Assembly (NCBI GenBank): GCA_930633495.1
Contig: CAKNFJ010000001.1
Coordinates: 4,859,001 to 4,923,000 of the forward strand
DNA: 64,000 nt
From: Hyphomicrobiales bacterium
GTDB taxonomy: Bacteria > Pseudomonadota > Alphaproteobacteria > Rhizobiales > Beijerinckiaceae
Direction of reading: 5' to 3'
Positions 25,756 to 34,654 of the stretch are shown one piece after another. The position numbers were made by a program, and so were the translations under genes. The notes below the pieces were generated by a model, which was given only the letters and a program-made list of their open reading frames with translations, searched no databases and had not been told where the DNA came from. How positions within the stretch are numbered: position 1 is the first letter of the stretch; each line of letters opens with the position of its first letter.

Positions 25756-26157
25756 ATGCAGATCGTCGAAACGGTTCGCCAGTGGTGGCGTGTTCAATCC
25801 TACCTGCGAAAGCTCGAAGCGCTCGGCCCGGCGGCGATGGCCGAACTAGCCCGGGACAATGCCATTCCCGAGGCCGACCTGCGCCAGCTCGTATCTCGCA
25901 GCGAGACAGACTCTGCCCTCCTTCCCCGACTGCTCAAGCGCCTGGGGATCGACCCCGAACAACTGGCGCAGAGGCAAGCAGGCGTGCTGAGGGATATGAC
26001 GATCGTTTGCGCGGGGTGCGCGATGACGCGTCGATGCCGCAGCGACCTCAGCCAGCAAGACGCTCCCCTGCGCCACGGGCGGTATTGCCCGAACACGGAG
26101 ACCATCAGGGTGCTGCGCCAGGGTTCCGAGACGGGCGCGCGACCACGCGGATTCTGA
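25756..26157 (+). CDS. DUF6455 family cysteine-containing protein
   Basis: A 133-residue soluble protein. The N-terminal part is helical (ETVRQWWRVQSYLRKLEALG); the C-terminal part has the DUF6455 cysteine pattern IVCAGCAMTRRCRSDL then RHGRYCPNTETIRVL, which suggests a bound metal or iron-sulfur cluster. The family is common in alphaproteobacterial low-oxygen and NO loci; function unknown. ATG 25756 is preferred over 25744. It is divergent from the NsrR-linked operon, with the operators in between. A paralogue is at 49273-49629. Confidence 0.72.
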   Translation: MQIVETVRQWWRVQSYLRKLEALGPAAMAELARDNAIPEADLRQLVSRSETDSALLPRLLKRLGIDPEQLAQRQAGVLRDMTIVCAGCAMTRRCRSDLSQQDAPLRHGRYCPNTETIRVLRQGSETGARPRGF

Positions 26158-26259
26158 ACACTGCCGATCCGGCTCCTGCTCCTGCCTGCGCTTTACGCCG
26201 GCGAAGAACCGTCGCCAGATGCCGGACATGATTTGCCCGCGACAGGGTGGAGCGCTCAA

Positions 26260-27378
26260 ATGGAAAACAGATTGGGCAAGGGCGAGGTAGCGACCGCCCG
26301 GAACTGGGTCGACCGCGCAATTGCCGCGATCGAGGCAGACCAACGTCGCTCCGCCGACACGCATCTGTGGAAGCTGGACGTGCCGGCACTGACGGGGATC
26401 GACCTGTACCTGAAGGATGAATCGACGCATCCGACCGGCAGCCTGAAGCACCGGCTGGCGCGTTCATTGTTCCTCTATGCGCTTTGCAACGGTCATATCC
26501 GCGAGGGCACGGCGGTGGTCGAGGCCTCGTCCGGCTCGACGGCGGTGTCGGAGGCGTATTTCGCACGCATGATCGGCGTCCCCTTTTTCGCCGTCATGCC
26601 GCGCTCCACCTCGCCCGAAAAGATCGCCGCGATCGAGCATTACGGCGGCCTGTGCCACTTCATCGACGATGGCGAACGGATCTATGCCGAATCCGCCGAA
26701 TTGGCGGCGCGCCTGTCCGGGCATTTCATGGATCAGTTCACCCATGCCGAGCGGGCGACCGATTGGCGCGGCAACAACAACATCGCCGAGTCCATATTCC
26801 AGCAACTGGCGAGCGAGCTCCACCCGATCCCGTCCTGGGTTGTGATGAGCGCGGGAACCGGCGGCACCACCGCGACGATCGGCCGCTACATCCGCTACAA
26901 GCGCCACGCGACGCAGCTTTCCGTGGCCGATGTCGAGCGCTCCGCCTTCTTCGAGGGTTTCTCCACGCGCAATCTCGGCTGTCGCTGCGATCGCCCCTCG
27001 CGCATCGAAGGCATCGGAAGGCCGCGTGTGGAACCCTCCTTCGTGCCGGGTGTGATCGACACCATGCTGCGCGTGCCGGATGCCGTCTCGCTGGCGGCGA
27101 TGCGGGTGCTCTCGCGTCGGCTCGGGCGGCGCGTCGGCGGTTCGACCGGCACGAATTTCGCCGCGATGTGCTTCCATGCGGCTCGCATGGCGAGAGCGGG
27201 CGAGGCGGGATCGCTGGTGACGTTGATCTGCGACTCCGGCGACCGCTATTCCAACAGTTACTACGACGATGCTTGGCTGGAAGCGAACGAGCTCGATCCC
27301 GCGCCGTTCGAGCCCGCCATCGAGGCTTTCCTACAGGGCGCGGGGCTCGACCTCGATCTCGCGGAATGCCACGGCTGA
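26260..27378 (+). CDS. PLP-dependent cysteine synthase/desulfhydrase-like enzyme
   Basis: A 372-residue fold-type II PLP enzyme. The Schiff-base Lys is in [13 protein letters not shown]; the phosphate and substrate loop is [15 protein letters not shown]; the glycine-rich PLP phosphate-binding motif is [15 protein letters not shown]; the C-terminal [14 protein letters not shown] matches the cysteine synthase family. Overall it resembles the Cds1-type cysteine desulfhydrases that release sulfide from cysteine. The ATG has GGAG ten nt upstream; TTG 26233 is less likely. It follows DUF6455 by 100 nt. Lyase versus synthase activity cannot be decided. Confidence 0.83.
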   Translation: MENRLGKGEVATARNWVDRAIAAIEADQRRSADTHLWKLDVPALTGIDLYLKDESTHPTGSLKHRLARSLFLYALCNGHIREGTAVVEASSGSTAVSEAYFARMIGVPFFAVMPRSTSPEKIAAIEHYGGLCHFIDDGERIYAESAELAARLSGHFMDQFTHAERATDWRGNNNIAESIFQQLASELHPIPSWVVMSAGTGGTTATIGRYIRYKRHATQLSVADVERSAFFEGFSTRNLGCRCDRPSRIEGIGRPRVEPSFVPGVIDTMLRVPDAVSLAAMRVLSRRLGRRVGGSTGTNFAAMCFHAARMARAGEAGSLVTLICDSGDRYSNSYYDDAWLEANELDPAPFEPAIEAFLQGAGLDLDLAECHG

Positions 27379-27675
27379 GCGCGAGGGAGCCGCGACGAAA
27401 TAGGGACGCCATCGTTGACACTGCGGGAGCCGGATCGGCGACTGCATCGGCGGATCGCGTTACGATGTACTCTGCGACGACAGGTCAGGCTGAGGGGCGC
27501 CGCCCGCGACATGACGACACGGTGTCTGGAGGAGCCGCGGGGTCCGATCGCGGTCCCGCGCGCTTGACGTCTGTCGGGCAGAAGAACACGATCTCCCTGG
27601 CCATCGGGACGACGGACTGCTTCCACGCTCGCCATGCCGCGCTGCCAAGCAAGAACCAGCTGAACGAGGCGCCTG

Positions 27676-27963
27676 ATGATCTCGTATCTGCAAGCGGCCC
27701 GCGAGCTCGACTTGCGCTGGTCGTTCTCGCTGCAGTTTCTGCCTCCAACGCCCACCCTGTACAGCAACAGCGAATACGCCGAGGCGCGCGGGATCGCTAG
27801 GGCGGAAGTCGATCTTTTCATGCGCTATGCCAAAGAGATCGCAGCGGGCAATGAACTACACCTCAACCTACTGGTCGATCTGTATGACCTGACGCTGGTC
27901 CACGGTCTGAGTTGGAACGACGGTTCCGGCCATGCTGCGAGCGATCGTCCCCGTGCCGGTTGA
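27676..27963 (+). CDS. Small hypothetical protein
   Basis: A 95-residue frame beginning MISYLQAARELDLRWSFSL, with two amphipathic helices (GIARAEVDLFMRYAKEIA, ELHLNLLVDLYDLT). GAGG lies eight nt before the ATG. No membrane segment or known motif. The faint helical layout recalls DnaJ-modulator (CbpM-like) proteins but the identity is not convincing. About 300 nt before it (27379-27675) contain no gene that I can support. Confidence 0.4.
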   Translation: MISYLQAARELDLRWSFSLQFLPPTPTLYSNSEYAEARGIARAEVDLFMRYAKEIAAGNELHLNLLVDLYDLTLVHGLSWNDGSGHAASDRPRAG

Positions 27964-28077
27964 TTGCGCACTGCGCCCCGGATCGATCGTACCGTCTCTT
28001 GCAAGTCAGCGCCCAGTCCTCGCATGCGCCCGGAACAAGTCCGTCGATCGCACATTCCACCCCGAAGGCAGAACGTT

Positions 28078-28287
28078 ATGGACAAGTTCAAGGTCGGCGA
28101 TCACGTCCGCTGGAATTCCGAGGCCGGAATGGTGAGCGGCAGGATCATCAGGGTCCATCACGCCGATTTCGACTACAAGGGCCACCGGCATCGCGCGTCG
28201 CAGGAGGAGCCGCAATACGAAATCAGGAGCGACAGGAGCGAGCATATCGCAGCTCATAAGGACGCCGCCCTGACGAAGATCGGCTGA
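28078..28287 (+). CDS. DUF2945 (TUDOR-like, hypervirulence-associated) small protein
   Basis: A 69-residue basic beta-rich protein: FKVGDHVRWNSEAGMVSGRI, then VHHADFDYKGHRHRASQEEP and a C-terminal HKDAALTKIG. This is the standard DUF2945 pattern, a TUDOR-like barrel of unknown function. Its stop codon overlaps the ATG of the DUF488 gene by one base (TGATG), a frequent pairing. Confidence 0.85.
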   Translation: MDKFKVGDHVRWNSEAGMVSGRIIRVHHADFDYKGHRHRASQEEPQYEIRSDRSEHIAAHKDAALTKIG

Positions 28288-28859
28288 TGGTGGCCCAGTT
28301 CACCACGATCGGCCATTCCAACCGCTCCCTCGCCGAATTCGTGGCGATGTTGCAGGAGGCCGGCGTCGATCTCCTGATCGATGTCCGCACCTTTCCGCGA
28401 TCGCGAGCTAATCCAGAGTTCAATATCGACCGGTTGCCCCATGATCTGGAGCGCTTCCAGGTCGGCTACTGCCATATTCCCGAGCTTGGCGGACGCCGCG
28501 CGAAGCAAGACGGAGTGGACGATCGGCTCAACGCGCTGTGGCGGAACCAGAGCTTTCACAACTACGCCGATTATGCGCTGAGCGACGCGTTCGGCGATGC
28601 GCTTGGGCGGGTGTTGCGTCTTGGGATGGATCGTCGCGTGGCGTTGATGTGCTCGGAGGCCGTGTGGTGGCGATGTCACCGCCGCATCATCACCGACTAT
28701 CTTGTTCTGAACGGCCATCCGGTCGATCACCTGATGGGGCCAGGACAGATCGAGCATGCCATGCCGACGCCGGGAGCTCGGACGACGAACGATGGGAAGG
28801 TGACCTATCCGGCAGAGCCCGCCGAAGCGCAGGTCTCGTCTGGTTCACACAGCAATTAA
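28287..28859 (+). CDS. DUF488 family protein
   Basis: A 190-residue cytosolic protein with all family landmarks: TIGHSNRSLAEFV, LLIDVRTFPRSRANPEFN, ELGGRR, NYADYALSDAF, and VALMCSEAVWWRCHRRII with the conserved Cys and His cluster. Function is unproven; a nuclease or nucleotide-related role has been suggested for relatives. Translationally coupled to the DUF2945 gene. The last 20 residues overlap a Tim44-like fragment in another frame only at the junction. Confidence 0.88.
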   Translation: MVAQFTTIGHSNRSLAEFVAMLQEAGVDLLIDVRTFPRSRANPEFNIDRLPHDLERFQVGYCHIPELGGRRAKQDGVDDRLNALWRNQSFHNYADYALSDAFGDALGRVLRLGMDRRVALMCSEAVWWRCHRRIITDYLVLNGHPVDHLMGPGQIEHAMPTPGARTTNDGKVTYPAEPAEAQVSSGSHSN

Positions 28860-29410
28860 CCTCGCTCGGGCAGGCTGGGACCCCAGAGCAGACGGAGCAA
28901 GCCGTAGGCGATCAGGGGACGCAGAAGCCCAACCTGCCTGCTCTGTCCGCGATCGCATCGCGCACTGCCGCCGCGATGCGCGAGATCTTGCAACGAGACG
29001 GCACGGCCTCGGTCGAGGCTTTCGTCAGAAACGCACTCGCCACCTACGAAGCGGTCGTTTTAGCCTTCGCCGCGGGGGATCGGGATGCCTTGAGCCGCTG
29101 GCTCTCGCCCGAGGTCTACGATGCCTTCAGCAAGACGATCGGCGAGCGCGAGGAGGCTGGGGAAGAGATGGTTGAAACCTTGTTCTCGCGCATCGAGCCC
29201 GAGCTCATCGAGGCTCGGGTCGAAGAAGAGCGGATGGAGGTGTCGATCCGCTTCACCAGCGAATCCTTCAAGCTGCCGCGTCGCCCTGTGAGCCTGTTCT
29301 TCCGCAATGTCTCGACCCCGTTGCGCAACGTCGGCATCTGGACGTTCGCCCGCAACCCGGCGGTGCCGGACGATCTCTGGCGGGTCGTGGCGACGCAGAC
29401 GGAGGGATGA
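28860..29410 (+). pseudogene. 5'-truncated Tim44-like domain gene
   Basis: The frame from about 28860 encodes the C-terminal Tim44/TIM-like domain: VRNALATYEAVVLAFAAGDR, LSPEVYDAFSKTIGEREEAG and WTFARNPAVPDDLWRVVAT. Full-length proteins carry an N-terminal membrane anchor and linker, absent here because the sequence runs directly into the DUF488 gene. The first available ATG (28976) would give a 144-residue soluble fragment. It may be non-functional, or a cytosolic derivative; truncation near a decayed relaxase suggests a rearrangement scar. Confidence 0.6.
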
Positions 29411-29429
29411 TGATCGACGATGACGATGA

Positions 29430-30330
29430 TGAGCCGTGCGGCCATCGTGCCGGTGCCGGTGCCGGCTGAGGCTGACATAGATTTCGCGCGCATCGGTCTG
29501 GCGGGCGATGTGAACGATCGAGGCAACCGCCGAGCGGCCCTGTACCGAATGCGCCGTGCCAGCTAGGCATGAACGATGCGAGGCGGCGTGCGCTTGCGGT
29601 CGTCGCGCGGCTCGCGGGTCAACTCGCCCCAGTTCAGATCAAGGCGGCACCCGTCGTCGAGATCGAACGCGATGCGGGCCTTTCCTGCTTCTTTCGCAGT
29701 GATGGCTCGCACGGTTGCCGTTGCGAATGCTGTGCTGCGGCAAGGTTTCGCCGAAGCGGAGCCGGTCGCCAACGGCAAGAGCAACATCCGCCCGCTTGTC
29801 GGCACGGTCGATCGCCGGCAGCGCGACGATATCCGGTCCAAGTCGTGCTTCCTGCTTCAGCAACGCCTGCGCCTCACGGTTCAGATCGGCGGCGTCGGCG
29901 TTGCGCCGCGTACCTAGCACGTCCTCACTATAGGCCTGTCGCAGCTCGCGCCATGCCTCGATCGTTCGCTCCTGTGCGGCCTCGGTGCCGGAGACCAGCT
30001 CCAGCCGGTCATGCATGGCGTCGGCACGCATACCCGCTTCGGAATCCCCACGCGCCATCACGATGATGGCAGTCTTCTGCCAGTCCACCTCCTGACACCG
30101 GACTTCGGTCATGACGGCGGACCGGGCGACCATATCGGCGACGGCCTTGAGGGCTCTGGCGCCGGCAACCGAGGCAAGCTGCCGACGATCGCCGACCAGC
30201 ACGACCTTGGCTCCGGCATCGCGCGCCGCCGTCAGCACGGCCTCCATGTTGCGCGTGCCGACCATGCCGGCCTCGTCGACGATCAGCAGGGTCCTGTCGT
30301 CAAGCGGAACGGCCCGGTCATGAGCCCGAT
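29430..30330 (-). pseudogene. Decayed TraA-type conjugative relaxase, helicase domain remnant
   Basis: Read on the minus strand, successive frames give a RecD-like helicase: RTLLIVDEAGMVGTRNMEAV (Walker B), VVLVGDRRQLASVAGARA, IDRADKRADVALAVGDRLRF, then after a frameshift ARIAFDLDDGCRLDLNWGEL, then after another AGTAHSVQGRSAVASIVHIA and DAREIYVSLSRHRHDG. These match the AAA_30/UvrD-like C-terminal half of TraA/MobA relaxases. The nuclease domain and Walker A are missing and at least two frameshifts are present, so it is inactive. Confidence 0.75.
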
Positions 30331-30419
30331 CATAACGTCAGCTCGCAATCGCCTATGCGGCATGTCGTCATTCGTCGCCCATCGTCTGCATCTTCCGCAA
30401 CATTGAAATTCATCTGACG

Positions 30420-30468
30420 CTGACGTGCTTCTGAAGCAAAGCATCGAGAGCCTTCAGCATCACGTCAG
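30420..30468. promoter_or_regulatory. Compound operator A upstream of the PepSY gene
   Basis: Two head-to-head 17-bp sites: minus-strand CTTCAGAAGCACGTCAG (30420-30436) and plus-strand CTTCAGCATCACGTCAG (30452-30468), each a direct repeat CTTCAG-N5-CGTCAG, separated by 15 nt. It ends 50 nt before the ATG of the PepSY gene. The same arrangement recurs at 33280-33329 and 34488-34536. Repeats every 11 bp are typical of OmpR-family regulator dimers. Confidence 0.75.
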
Positions 30469-30518
30469 CTTGTCGGCATAGGCTTTCTGCATCGACAACC
30501 TGAACCGAGGAACAGGCC

Positions 30519-30827
30519 ATGCAGAAGATGAAGGTTATGCTCGCCCTTCTGGCCATGACACCGGCAGCTGCTGCTTTTGCCGAAGATGGATGCAGGAACC
30601 CGGCGGAGCCAAGGCAATCCCTGGCCGCCGTGTCGAAACTCGCGGATGAATTTGGTTGGGCCATCTCCAGCGCGAGGATCGGAGACGGGTGTTTTCGGCT
30701 CCGTGTGACGGATGTTAACGGAACCATCCTGCGAGTCAGAGTTCACCCGGTGACGCTGGAGGTCGTCGGCGGGAAGATCGAAAAATGGGGGTCTGGCTCC
30801 GGTGTGTCCGGCGGCAAAGGTCTCTAG
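30519..30827 (+). CDS. Small periplasmic PepSY-type protein
   Basis: A 102-residue exported protein with signal peptide MKVMLALLAMTPAAAAFA, one Cys just after cleavage (EDGCRNPAEPRQSL) and another in ARIGDGCFRLRVTDVNG, likely a disulfide. The core LRVRVHPVTLEVV is the PepSY pattern. It is a paralogue of the protein at 33380-33778, sharing the two Cys and the TLEVV ending. It has its own copy of the compound operator, placing it under the same two-component system. Confidence 0.72.
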   Translation: MQKMKVMLALLAMTPAAAAFAEDGCRNPAEPRQSLAAVSKLADEFGWAISSARIGDGCFRLRVTDVNGTILRVRVHPVTLEVVGGKIEKWGSGSGVSGGKGL

Positions 30828-31239
30828 GACAGGCGGCTGAGGTGCTCCGGCTCATGGGTCGGCGTCCGCGTTGCGCCGCGTTGATCGGCCGAAACGCTTG
30901 ATATCGGGGTCCGGCAGCTCTCCGGCCCTCGTTCCCGTTGGCCAAGAAGGCCATGGTGTGTCCATGACGATGCACGATGCGCCGGCTGCGTCGTTGACAC
31001 ATGCTCATCGACGGGCGGGCGGGAATCGTGAACCTGACGTGAGACGAGGTCGGTACGCTCAGGTAGCTGACGCGCGTGATGCGACCTGAGAAAGGGCGCA
31101 AGGCCGCCGCCCCAAGAACCTCGACTGATGCCGACACACGCCTGCCAGCGACGATAATTGATGAAGGCCCACCATAATTTCTGCTCAGCTCTGCCGGGAA
31201 GCCCTATATCGGGTGAGCAGCGATGACCTTTTCAGCGAG
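30828..31239. other. Intergenic region, no gene seen
   Basis: About 410 nt between the PepSY gene and the convergent kinase gene. Frames here lack homology and ribosome-binding sites. A short stretch (30960-31090) has mixed codon character but nothing I can name. Confidence 0.5.
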
Positions 31240-32577
31240 TCAGGCGAGCCGGCCGATTTGGAGCCGCGCCTCGAAGCCGTCCTTGCGTCCCTCCCTTGGG
31301 GAGATCAGTTCGAGACGGCTGCCGGTACCGGTGGCGACAGCCTTCGCGATGGCCAGCCCCAATCCGGCGCCTTTCGCCTGTGCGCGGCCGCGCTCGAACG
31401 GGTTGAGAAGGTGGGCGAGCAGATCTTGCGGCACAGCCGGCCCCGCATTGGCGACGCATAGCAAGCCGTCTATCGACAACGTCACGCAGACCGGTTCGAT
31501 CAGCGAGCCATGCTTCAGCGCGTTCTCGATCAGATTTCGCGTCAGAATCGCGAACGCGTCCGGATCGATGTGCGCGAGCACGGGGGCATCGGGCAAGACC
31601 AACTCGATCCGTCCGGCATCGCCTGCGCTGACGGTCAGTTCAGCCACAATCATTCGGAGCAGGGCGCCGGTGTCGACCGGCTCGGCGCTATGAAGACGGC
31701 CTCCTTCTGCCCTCGCCAGTTGCATGAGTTTTTCTGAAAGGCCGGAGAGCCGCCGCAAAGCGGCTTCGATGTCCAGAGCGCGCTTGCGTGCGGCCGCGTC
31801 GGTCGTTTCGATGATCAGTCTCTGCGCCTGCGCCAGCGCAGCCGCGACCGGCGTACGCAATTCATGCGCGGAGTTGGCGGTGAAGCTACGCTCGGCCTCC
31901 AGGGCGCGCCTGAGGCGTTCCAGGAGCTGGTTCACCGCCTGAGCGACCGGCTGGATTTCCGAGGGCAGGTCGCCGGCCGCGACTGCGGTCAGATCGCCGG
32001 CGCCCCGAAGCTCGATCTCGGAGCGGAAACGCCGCAGGCTCGTGGTCGACAGGCGCACGACGGCCCATACGCCGATCAGGCTGATCGGAACGATCAGGGC
32101 GAGCGGGCGAGCCAGACCGACGAGCACCTCCCATGCCACGGCGCGGCGGCGGGCTTGCGGCTCTGCGACCGTGATCGTGAGCGTGCCCTGCAGTGCCGCA
32201 TCCGAATAGAGACGGTGGGTCGGCGTATCGGAGAAGCCCATGCCGCTGAACGGCGGAAAGATCGCCGGGTCGGCTTGATGCGAGCGCAGCAGCACCTGCC
32301 CTTCGGCGTTGCGCACCACATAGGTGAAGTGCTCGTCATGCTCGCGCATCGTCGCGACGCTCTGGCTGGCTGAGTCGTCGCTGTCGCGCCCGATGATGTC
32401 GCGCACGGCCAGTGGCAGCAGACGCTGCCCGGTTTCCGCAAGCGCGCTGTCGAAGACCTCATCCATCTGATGGCGTAGATTCTGGGCTGTCACCGCGGCG
32501 GCCACTGCCCAGACCAGCGCGATGCCCAAGCCGAGCCAGAGCGACAGGCGCCATTGCAGGCTCTTCGGCGCGATCAT
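31240..32577 (-). CDS. Sensor histidine kinase, QseC/PmrB type
   Basis: A 445-residue membrane kinase. TM1 WRLSLWLGLGIALVWAVAAA; a periplasmic sensor of about 130 residues; TM2 PLALIVPISLIGVWAVV; HAMP; HisKA with SFTANSAHELRTPVAAA (phospho-His); HATPase with ARNLIENALKHG-like NLIENALKHGS, VANAGPAVP and GAGLGLAIAKAVA. The ATG overlaps the regulator stop by four nt, so both are co-translated. The signal is unknown; linked genes suggest a periplasmic redox, metal or antimicrobial cue. Confidence 0.9.
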   Translation of the reverse strand: MIAPKSLQWRLSLWLGLGIALVWAVAAAVTAQNLRHQMDEVFDSALAETGQRLLPLAVRDIIGRDSDDSASQSVATMREHDEHFTYVVRNAEGQVLLRSHQADPAIFPPFSGMGFSDTPTHRLYSDAALQGTLTITVAEPQARRRAVAWEVLVGLARPLALIVPISLIGVWAVVRLSTTSLRRFRSEIELRGAGDLTAVAAGDLPSEIQPVAQAVNQLLERLRRALEAERSFTANSAHELRTPVAAALAQAQRLIIETTDAAARKRALDIEAALRRLSGLSEKLMQLARAEGGRLHSAEPVDTGALLRMIVAELTVSAGDAGRIELVLPDAPVLAHIDPDAFAILTRNLIENALKHGSLIEPVCVTLSIDGLLCVANAGPAVPQDLLAHLLNPFERGRAQAKGAGLGLAIAKAVATGTGSRLELISPREGRKDGFEARLQIGRLA

Positions 32578-33236
32578 CGCGCGCTTCCCAGCCGGTAGCC
32601 GATGCCTCGTACGGTGTGGACGACATCGCGGCCGAGCTTCTTGCGCAGGCGACTGACATGGACCTCAATCGTGTTGCTTTCCACCTCGGTACCGAAGGCA
32701 TAGAGCCGGTCTTCCAGCTGGGTCTTGGACATCACCTGGCCGGGGCGCTGGACGAAGGCCTCGAAGAGCGCCCATTCGCGCGCGGTCAGGTCGATGAGCC
32801 GCCCGCCTTTCATGACCGTCCGCGCCGCCAGATCGATCTGCAGGCGGCCGATCTCGACGAGCGGATTGGGATTGCCGCTGTAGCGGCGCGCCACCGCGTT
32901 CAGCCGTGCGGACAGTTCCGCAAGGTCGAACGGCTTGGTCATGTAGTCGTCTGCTCCCGCATTGAGCCCTTCGATGCGGTCGGAGATCTGGTCCAGCGCG
33001 GTCAGGATGATGACCGGCGTGACGCATCCCTTCCGGCGCAGCTCGCGCAGGAATGCGATGCCCCGGCCGTCGGGAAGCATCAGATCCAGCAGGATCAGAT
33101 CATAGGCGGCGCTGGCGAGATGCTCGGCGGCTCGATCGAGGCGGCCGACCCAGTCCACCGAATGGTTGTCGTCGACGATATGGTCGCGCACCGCGGCTCC
33201 GAGGATCGTGTCGTCCTCGATCAAAAGAACTCTCAT
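32574..33236 (-). CDS. OmpR/PhoB-family response regulator, QseB/PmrA type
   Basis: A 220-residue response regulator. Receiver: MRVLLIEDDTILGAAV, phospho-acceptor Asp in LILLDLMLPDGRG, Lys in DYMTKPFDLAEL. The C-terminal winged helix has LTAREWALFEAF and NTIEVHVSRLRKKLGRD, then TVRGIGYRLG. ATG 33236 is preferred over a longer frame. It is divergent from the PepSY gene at 33380, with compound operator B between them, so it probably controls itself and the whole redox block. Confidence 0.92.
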   Translation of the reverse strand: MRVLLIEDDTILGAAVRDHIVDDNHSVDWVGRLDRAAEHLASAAYDLILLDLMLPDGRGIAFLRELRRKGCVTPVIILTALDQISDRIEGLNAGADDYMTKPFDLAELSARLNAVARRYSGNPNPLVEIGRLQIDLAARTVMKGGRLIDLTAREWALFEAFVQRPGQVMSKTQLEDRLYAFGTEVESNTIEVHVSRLRKKLGRDVVHTVRGIGYRLGSAR

Positions 33237-33279
33237 GAAGGCGCAATCCCATCTGTCGCAGACCAGTTGCCTGCGGAAC

Positions 33280-33329
33280 CTGTCAGCTTCCTGAAGGGCC
33301 GTGCCCTTCACGCTTCAGCTACGCGTCAG
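33280..33329. promoter_or_regulatory. Compound operator B between regulator and PepSY genes
   Basis: Minus-strand CTTCAGGAAGCTGACAG (33280-33296) and plus-strand CTTCAGCTACGCGTCAG (33313-33329), 16 nt apart and head-to-head, the same layout as operators A and C. It ends 50 nt before the PepSY ATG, the same distance as operator A, and 44 nt from the regulator start on the other strand. Confidence 0.75.
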
Positions 33330-33379
33330 GAAAGATTGCCATCATTCCGGCATGTGAACGCTGATCAGGGACAAATGCC

Positions 33380-33778
33380 ATGGTGAAGCCGTTCGTTGCG
33401 GGCCTGCTGCTCCTTGCCGTCGCAGGATCAGGAGTTGCGATGGCCGATGACGATTGCGACGTCCCCCTGGGGCGGTGGCAGCCCCGCGAGGCCGTGCAGG
33501 CGATGGCGCAGGCACGAGGCTGGCAGGTGGACCGTCTCAGGGTCGACGACGGCTGCTACCAGGTCAGGGGCACCGACGAGGCCGGGCAGCCGTTCAAGGC
33601 CAAGATCGATCCCGCCACCCTGGAGGTTGTCAAGATCAGGCGCAGGGCCGGCAACGACGGCGGCCACCGTCATGAAAGGCGCTCCTCCGCCGCCACCGGC
33701 TCGGTCGATCCATCCGGCCCGGCGTCTCCGAAATCTCTGTTCAATCGCAGCGAGCCGCCGAAAGCCACTGTGAAATAG
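33380..33778 (+). CDS. Periplasmic PepSY-domain protein
   Basis: A 132-residue exported protein: signal peptide FVAGLLLLAVAGSGVAMA, Cys in DDDCDVPLG and in RVDDGCYQVRGTDEAG, and PepSY core PFKAKIDPATLEVVKI, followed by a basic Ser/Pro-rich tail. It parallels the 30519 protein, and is followed by cytochrome b561 after 62 nt. PepSY domains are found in sensors and ferric or flavin reductases; a modulatory or electron-transfer partner role is an inference from context. Confidence 0.78.
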   Translation: MVKPFVAGLLLLAVAGSGVAMADDDCDVPLGRWQPREAVQAMAQARGWQVDRLRVDDGCYQVRGTDEAGQPFKAKIDPATLEVVKIRRRAGNDGGHRHERRSSAATGSVDPSGPASPKSLFNRSEPPKATVK

Positions 33779-33840
33779 GCGGGCCGGACCTCCCCGTCCC
33801 GGGGGGCTGCACCCTTCTGCCCAACGTTGGAGAAATGGCC

Positions 33841-34356
33841 ATGTCTGTTGCAACCGCGCGCTATTCGAAAACTCTGGTCGTCATTCACTGGGTAACGGCC
33901 CTCGCCGTGCTCGGCGCATGGCTGACGGCAGAGGGCGGCCGTGCGGTGGTCCGGAATCCGCCCTTGCTGCATTTCTGGCTCGGTCTTGCAGTCCTGATCC
34001 TTGTCGTTCCCCGGCTGATCCTGCGGCTGGTGGAGCCTGCGCCTGATGGCGGCCCGCAGCATGGCTGGCTCGCTACCGGCGCCAAGATCGGCCACGGGCT
34101 GCTCTATCTGCTGCTGATCGCCTTGCCGATCACCGGCTGGTACGCCGCCTCGCGCATGGGCGTATCCGTCTCCTTCTTCGGCCTGCACCTGCCCTCCATC
34201 GCTGCGCCCGTGCAGGGACGCCCCGGCTTGATCGCCGAACTTCACGAGAATGGCGGCACCTTCATCCTCATCCTTGCCGGGCTGCACGCCCTGATGGCGA
34301 TCTGGCACCAGTTCGTCATGCGCGACGGGACGCTGCGGCGGATGAGCCTGCGCTGA
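33841..34356 (+). CDS. Cytochrome b561-family di-haem membrane protein
   Basis: A 171-residue four-helix cytochrome b. His ligands lie in TLVVIHWVTALAVL (TM1), PPLLHFWLGLAVL (TM2), GHGLLYLLLIALPITGWY (TM3) and ALMAIWHQFV with LHALMAI (TM4). Such proteins oxidise quinol or move electrons to periplasmic acceptors. ATG 33841 has GGAG nine nt upstream; ATG 33835 is too close. It is co-oriented with the PepSY gene and precedes operator C. Confidence 0.87.
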   Translation: MSVATARYSKTLVVIHWVTALAVLGAWLTAEGGRAVVRNPPLLHFWLGLAVLILVVPRLILRLVEPAPDGGPQHGWLATGAKIGHGLLYLLLIALPITGWYAASRMGVSVSFFGLHLPSIAAPVQGRPGLIAELHENGGTFILILAGLHALMAIWHQFVMRDGTLRRMSLR

Positions 34357-34487
34357 GAAGGCAGGCGTCCCGTTCCCTTCGTCTCTCCGGCCCTTCCCGC
34401 CTCGGTCCAGGCCGTGAGGGGGAGCGACGCGGTTTTCCGTCTATTCCGATGTTGGAGCGACCGGGCGCGAAGCGATCGCGGCGTTTC

Positions 34488-34536
34488 CTGACATCTGGCT
34501 GAAGCTGAAACCGCCGCCGCGTCAGGAGGCTGTCAG
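34488..34536. promoter_or_regulatory. Compound operator C upstream of the DUF2271-reductase-apbE operon
   Basis: Minus-strand CTTCAGCCAGATGTCAG (34488-34504) and plus-strand CGTCAGGAGGCTGTCAG (34520-34536), 15 nt apart and head-to-head. It lies 118 nt before the DUF2271 ATG within a 300-nt gap (34357-34654) that holds no gene. Confidence 0.72.
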
Positions 34537-34654
34537 CGCGTCATCCCAGGGTGATCTTGCCGGGCGGCGGGGTGGTGCCTTCGCCGGTGCGGTTCGATGC
34601 CGGCCGGCAGGATCATGCGGTTCCCGCCGCCGGTGCAAAGGAGGTTCAGCCACC

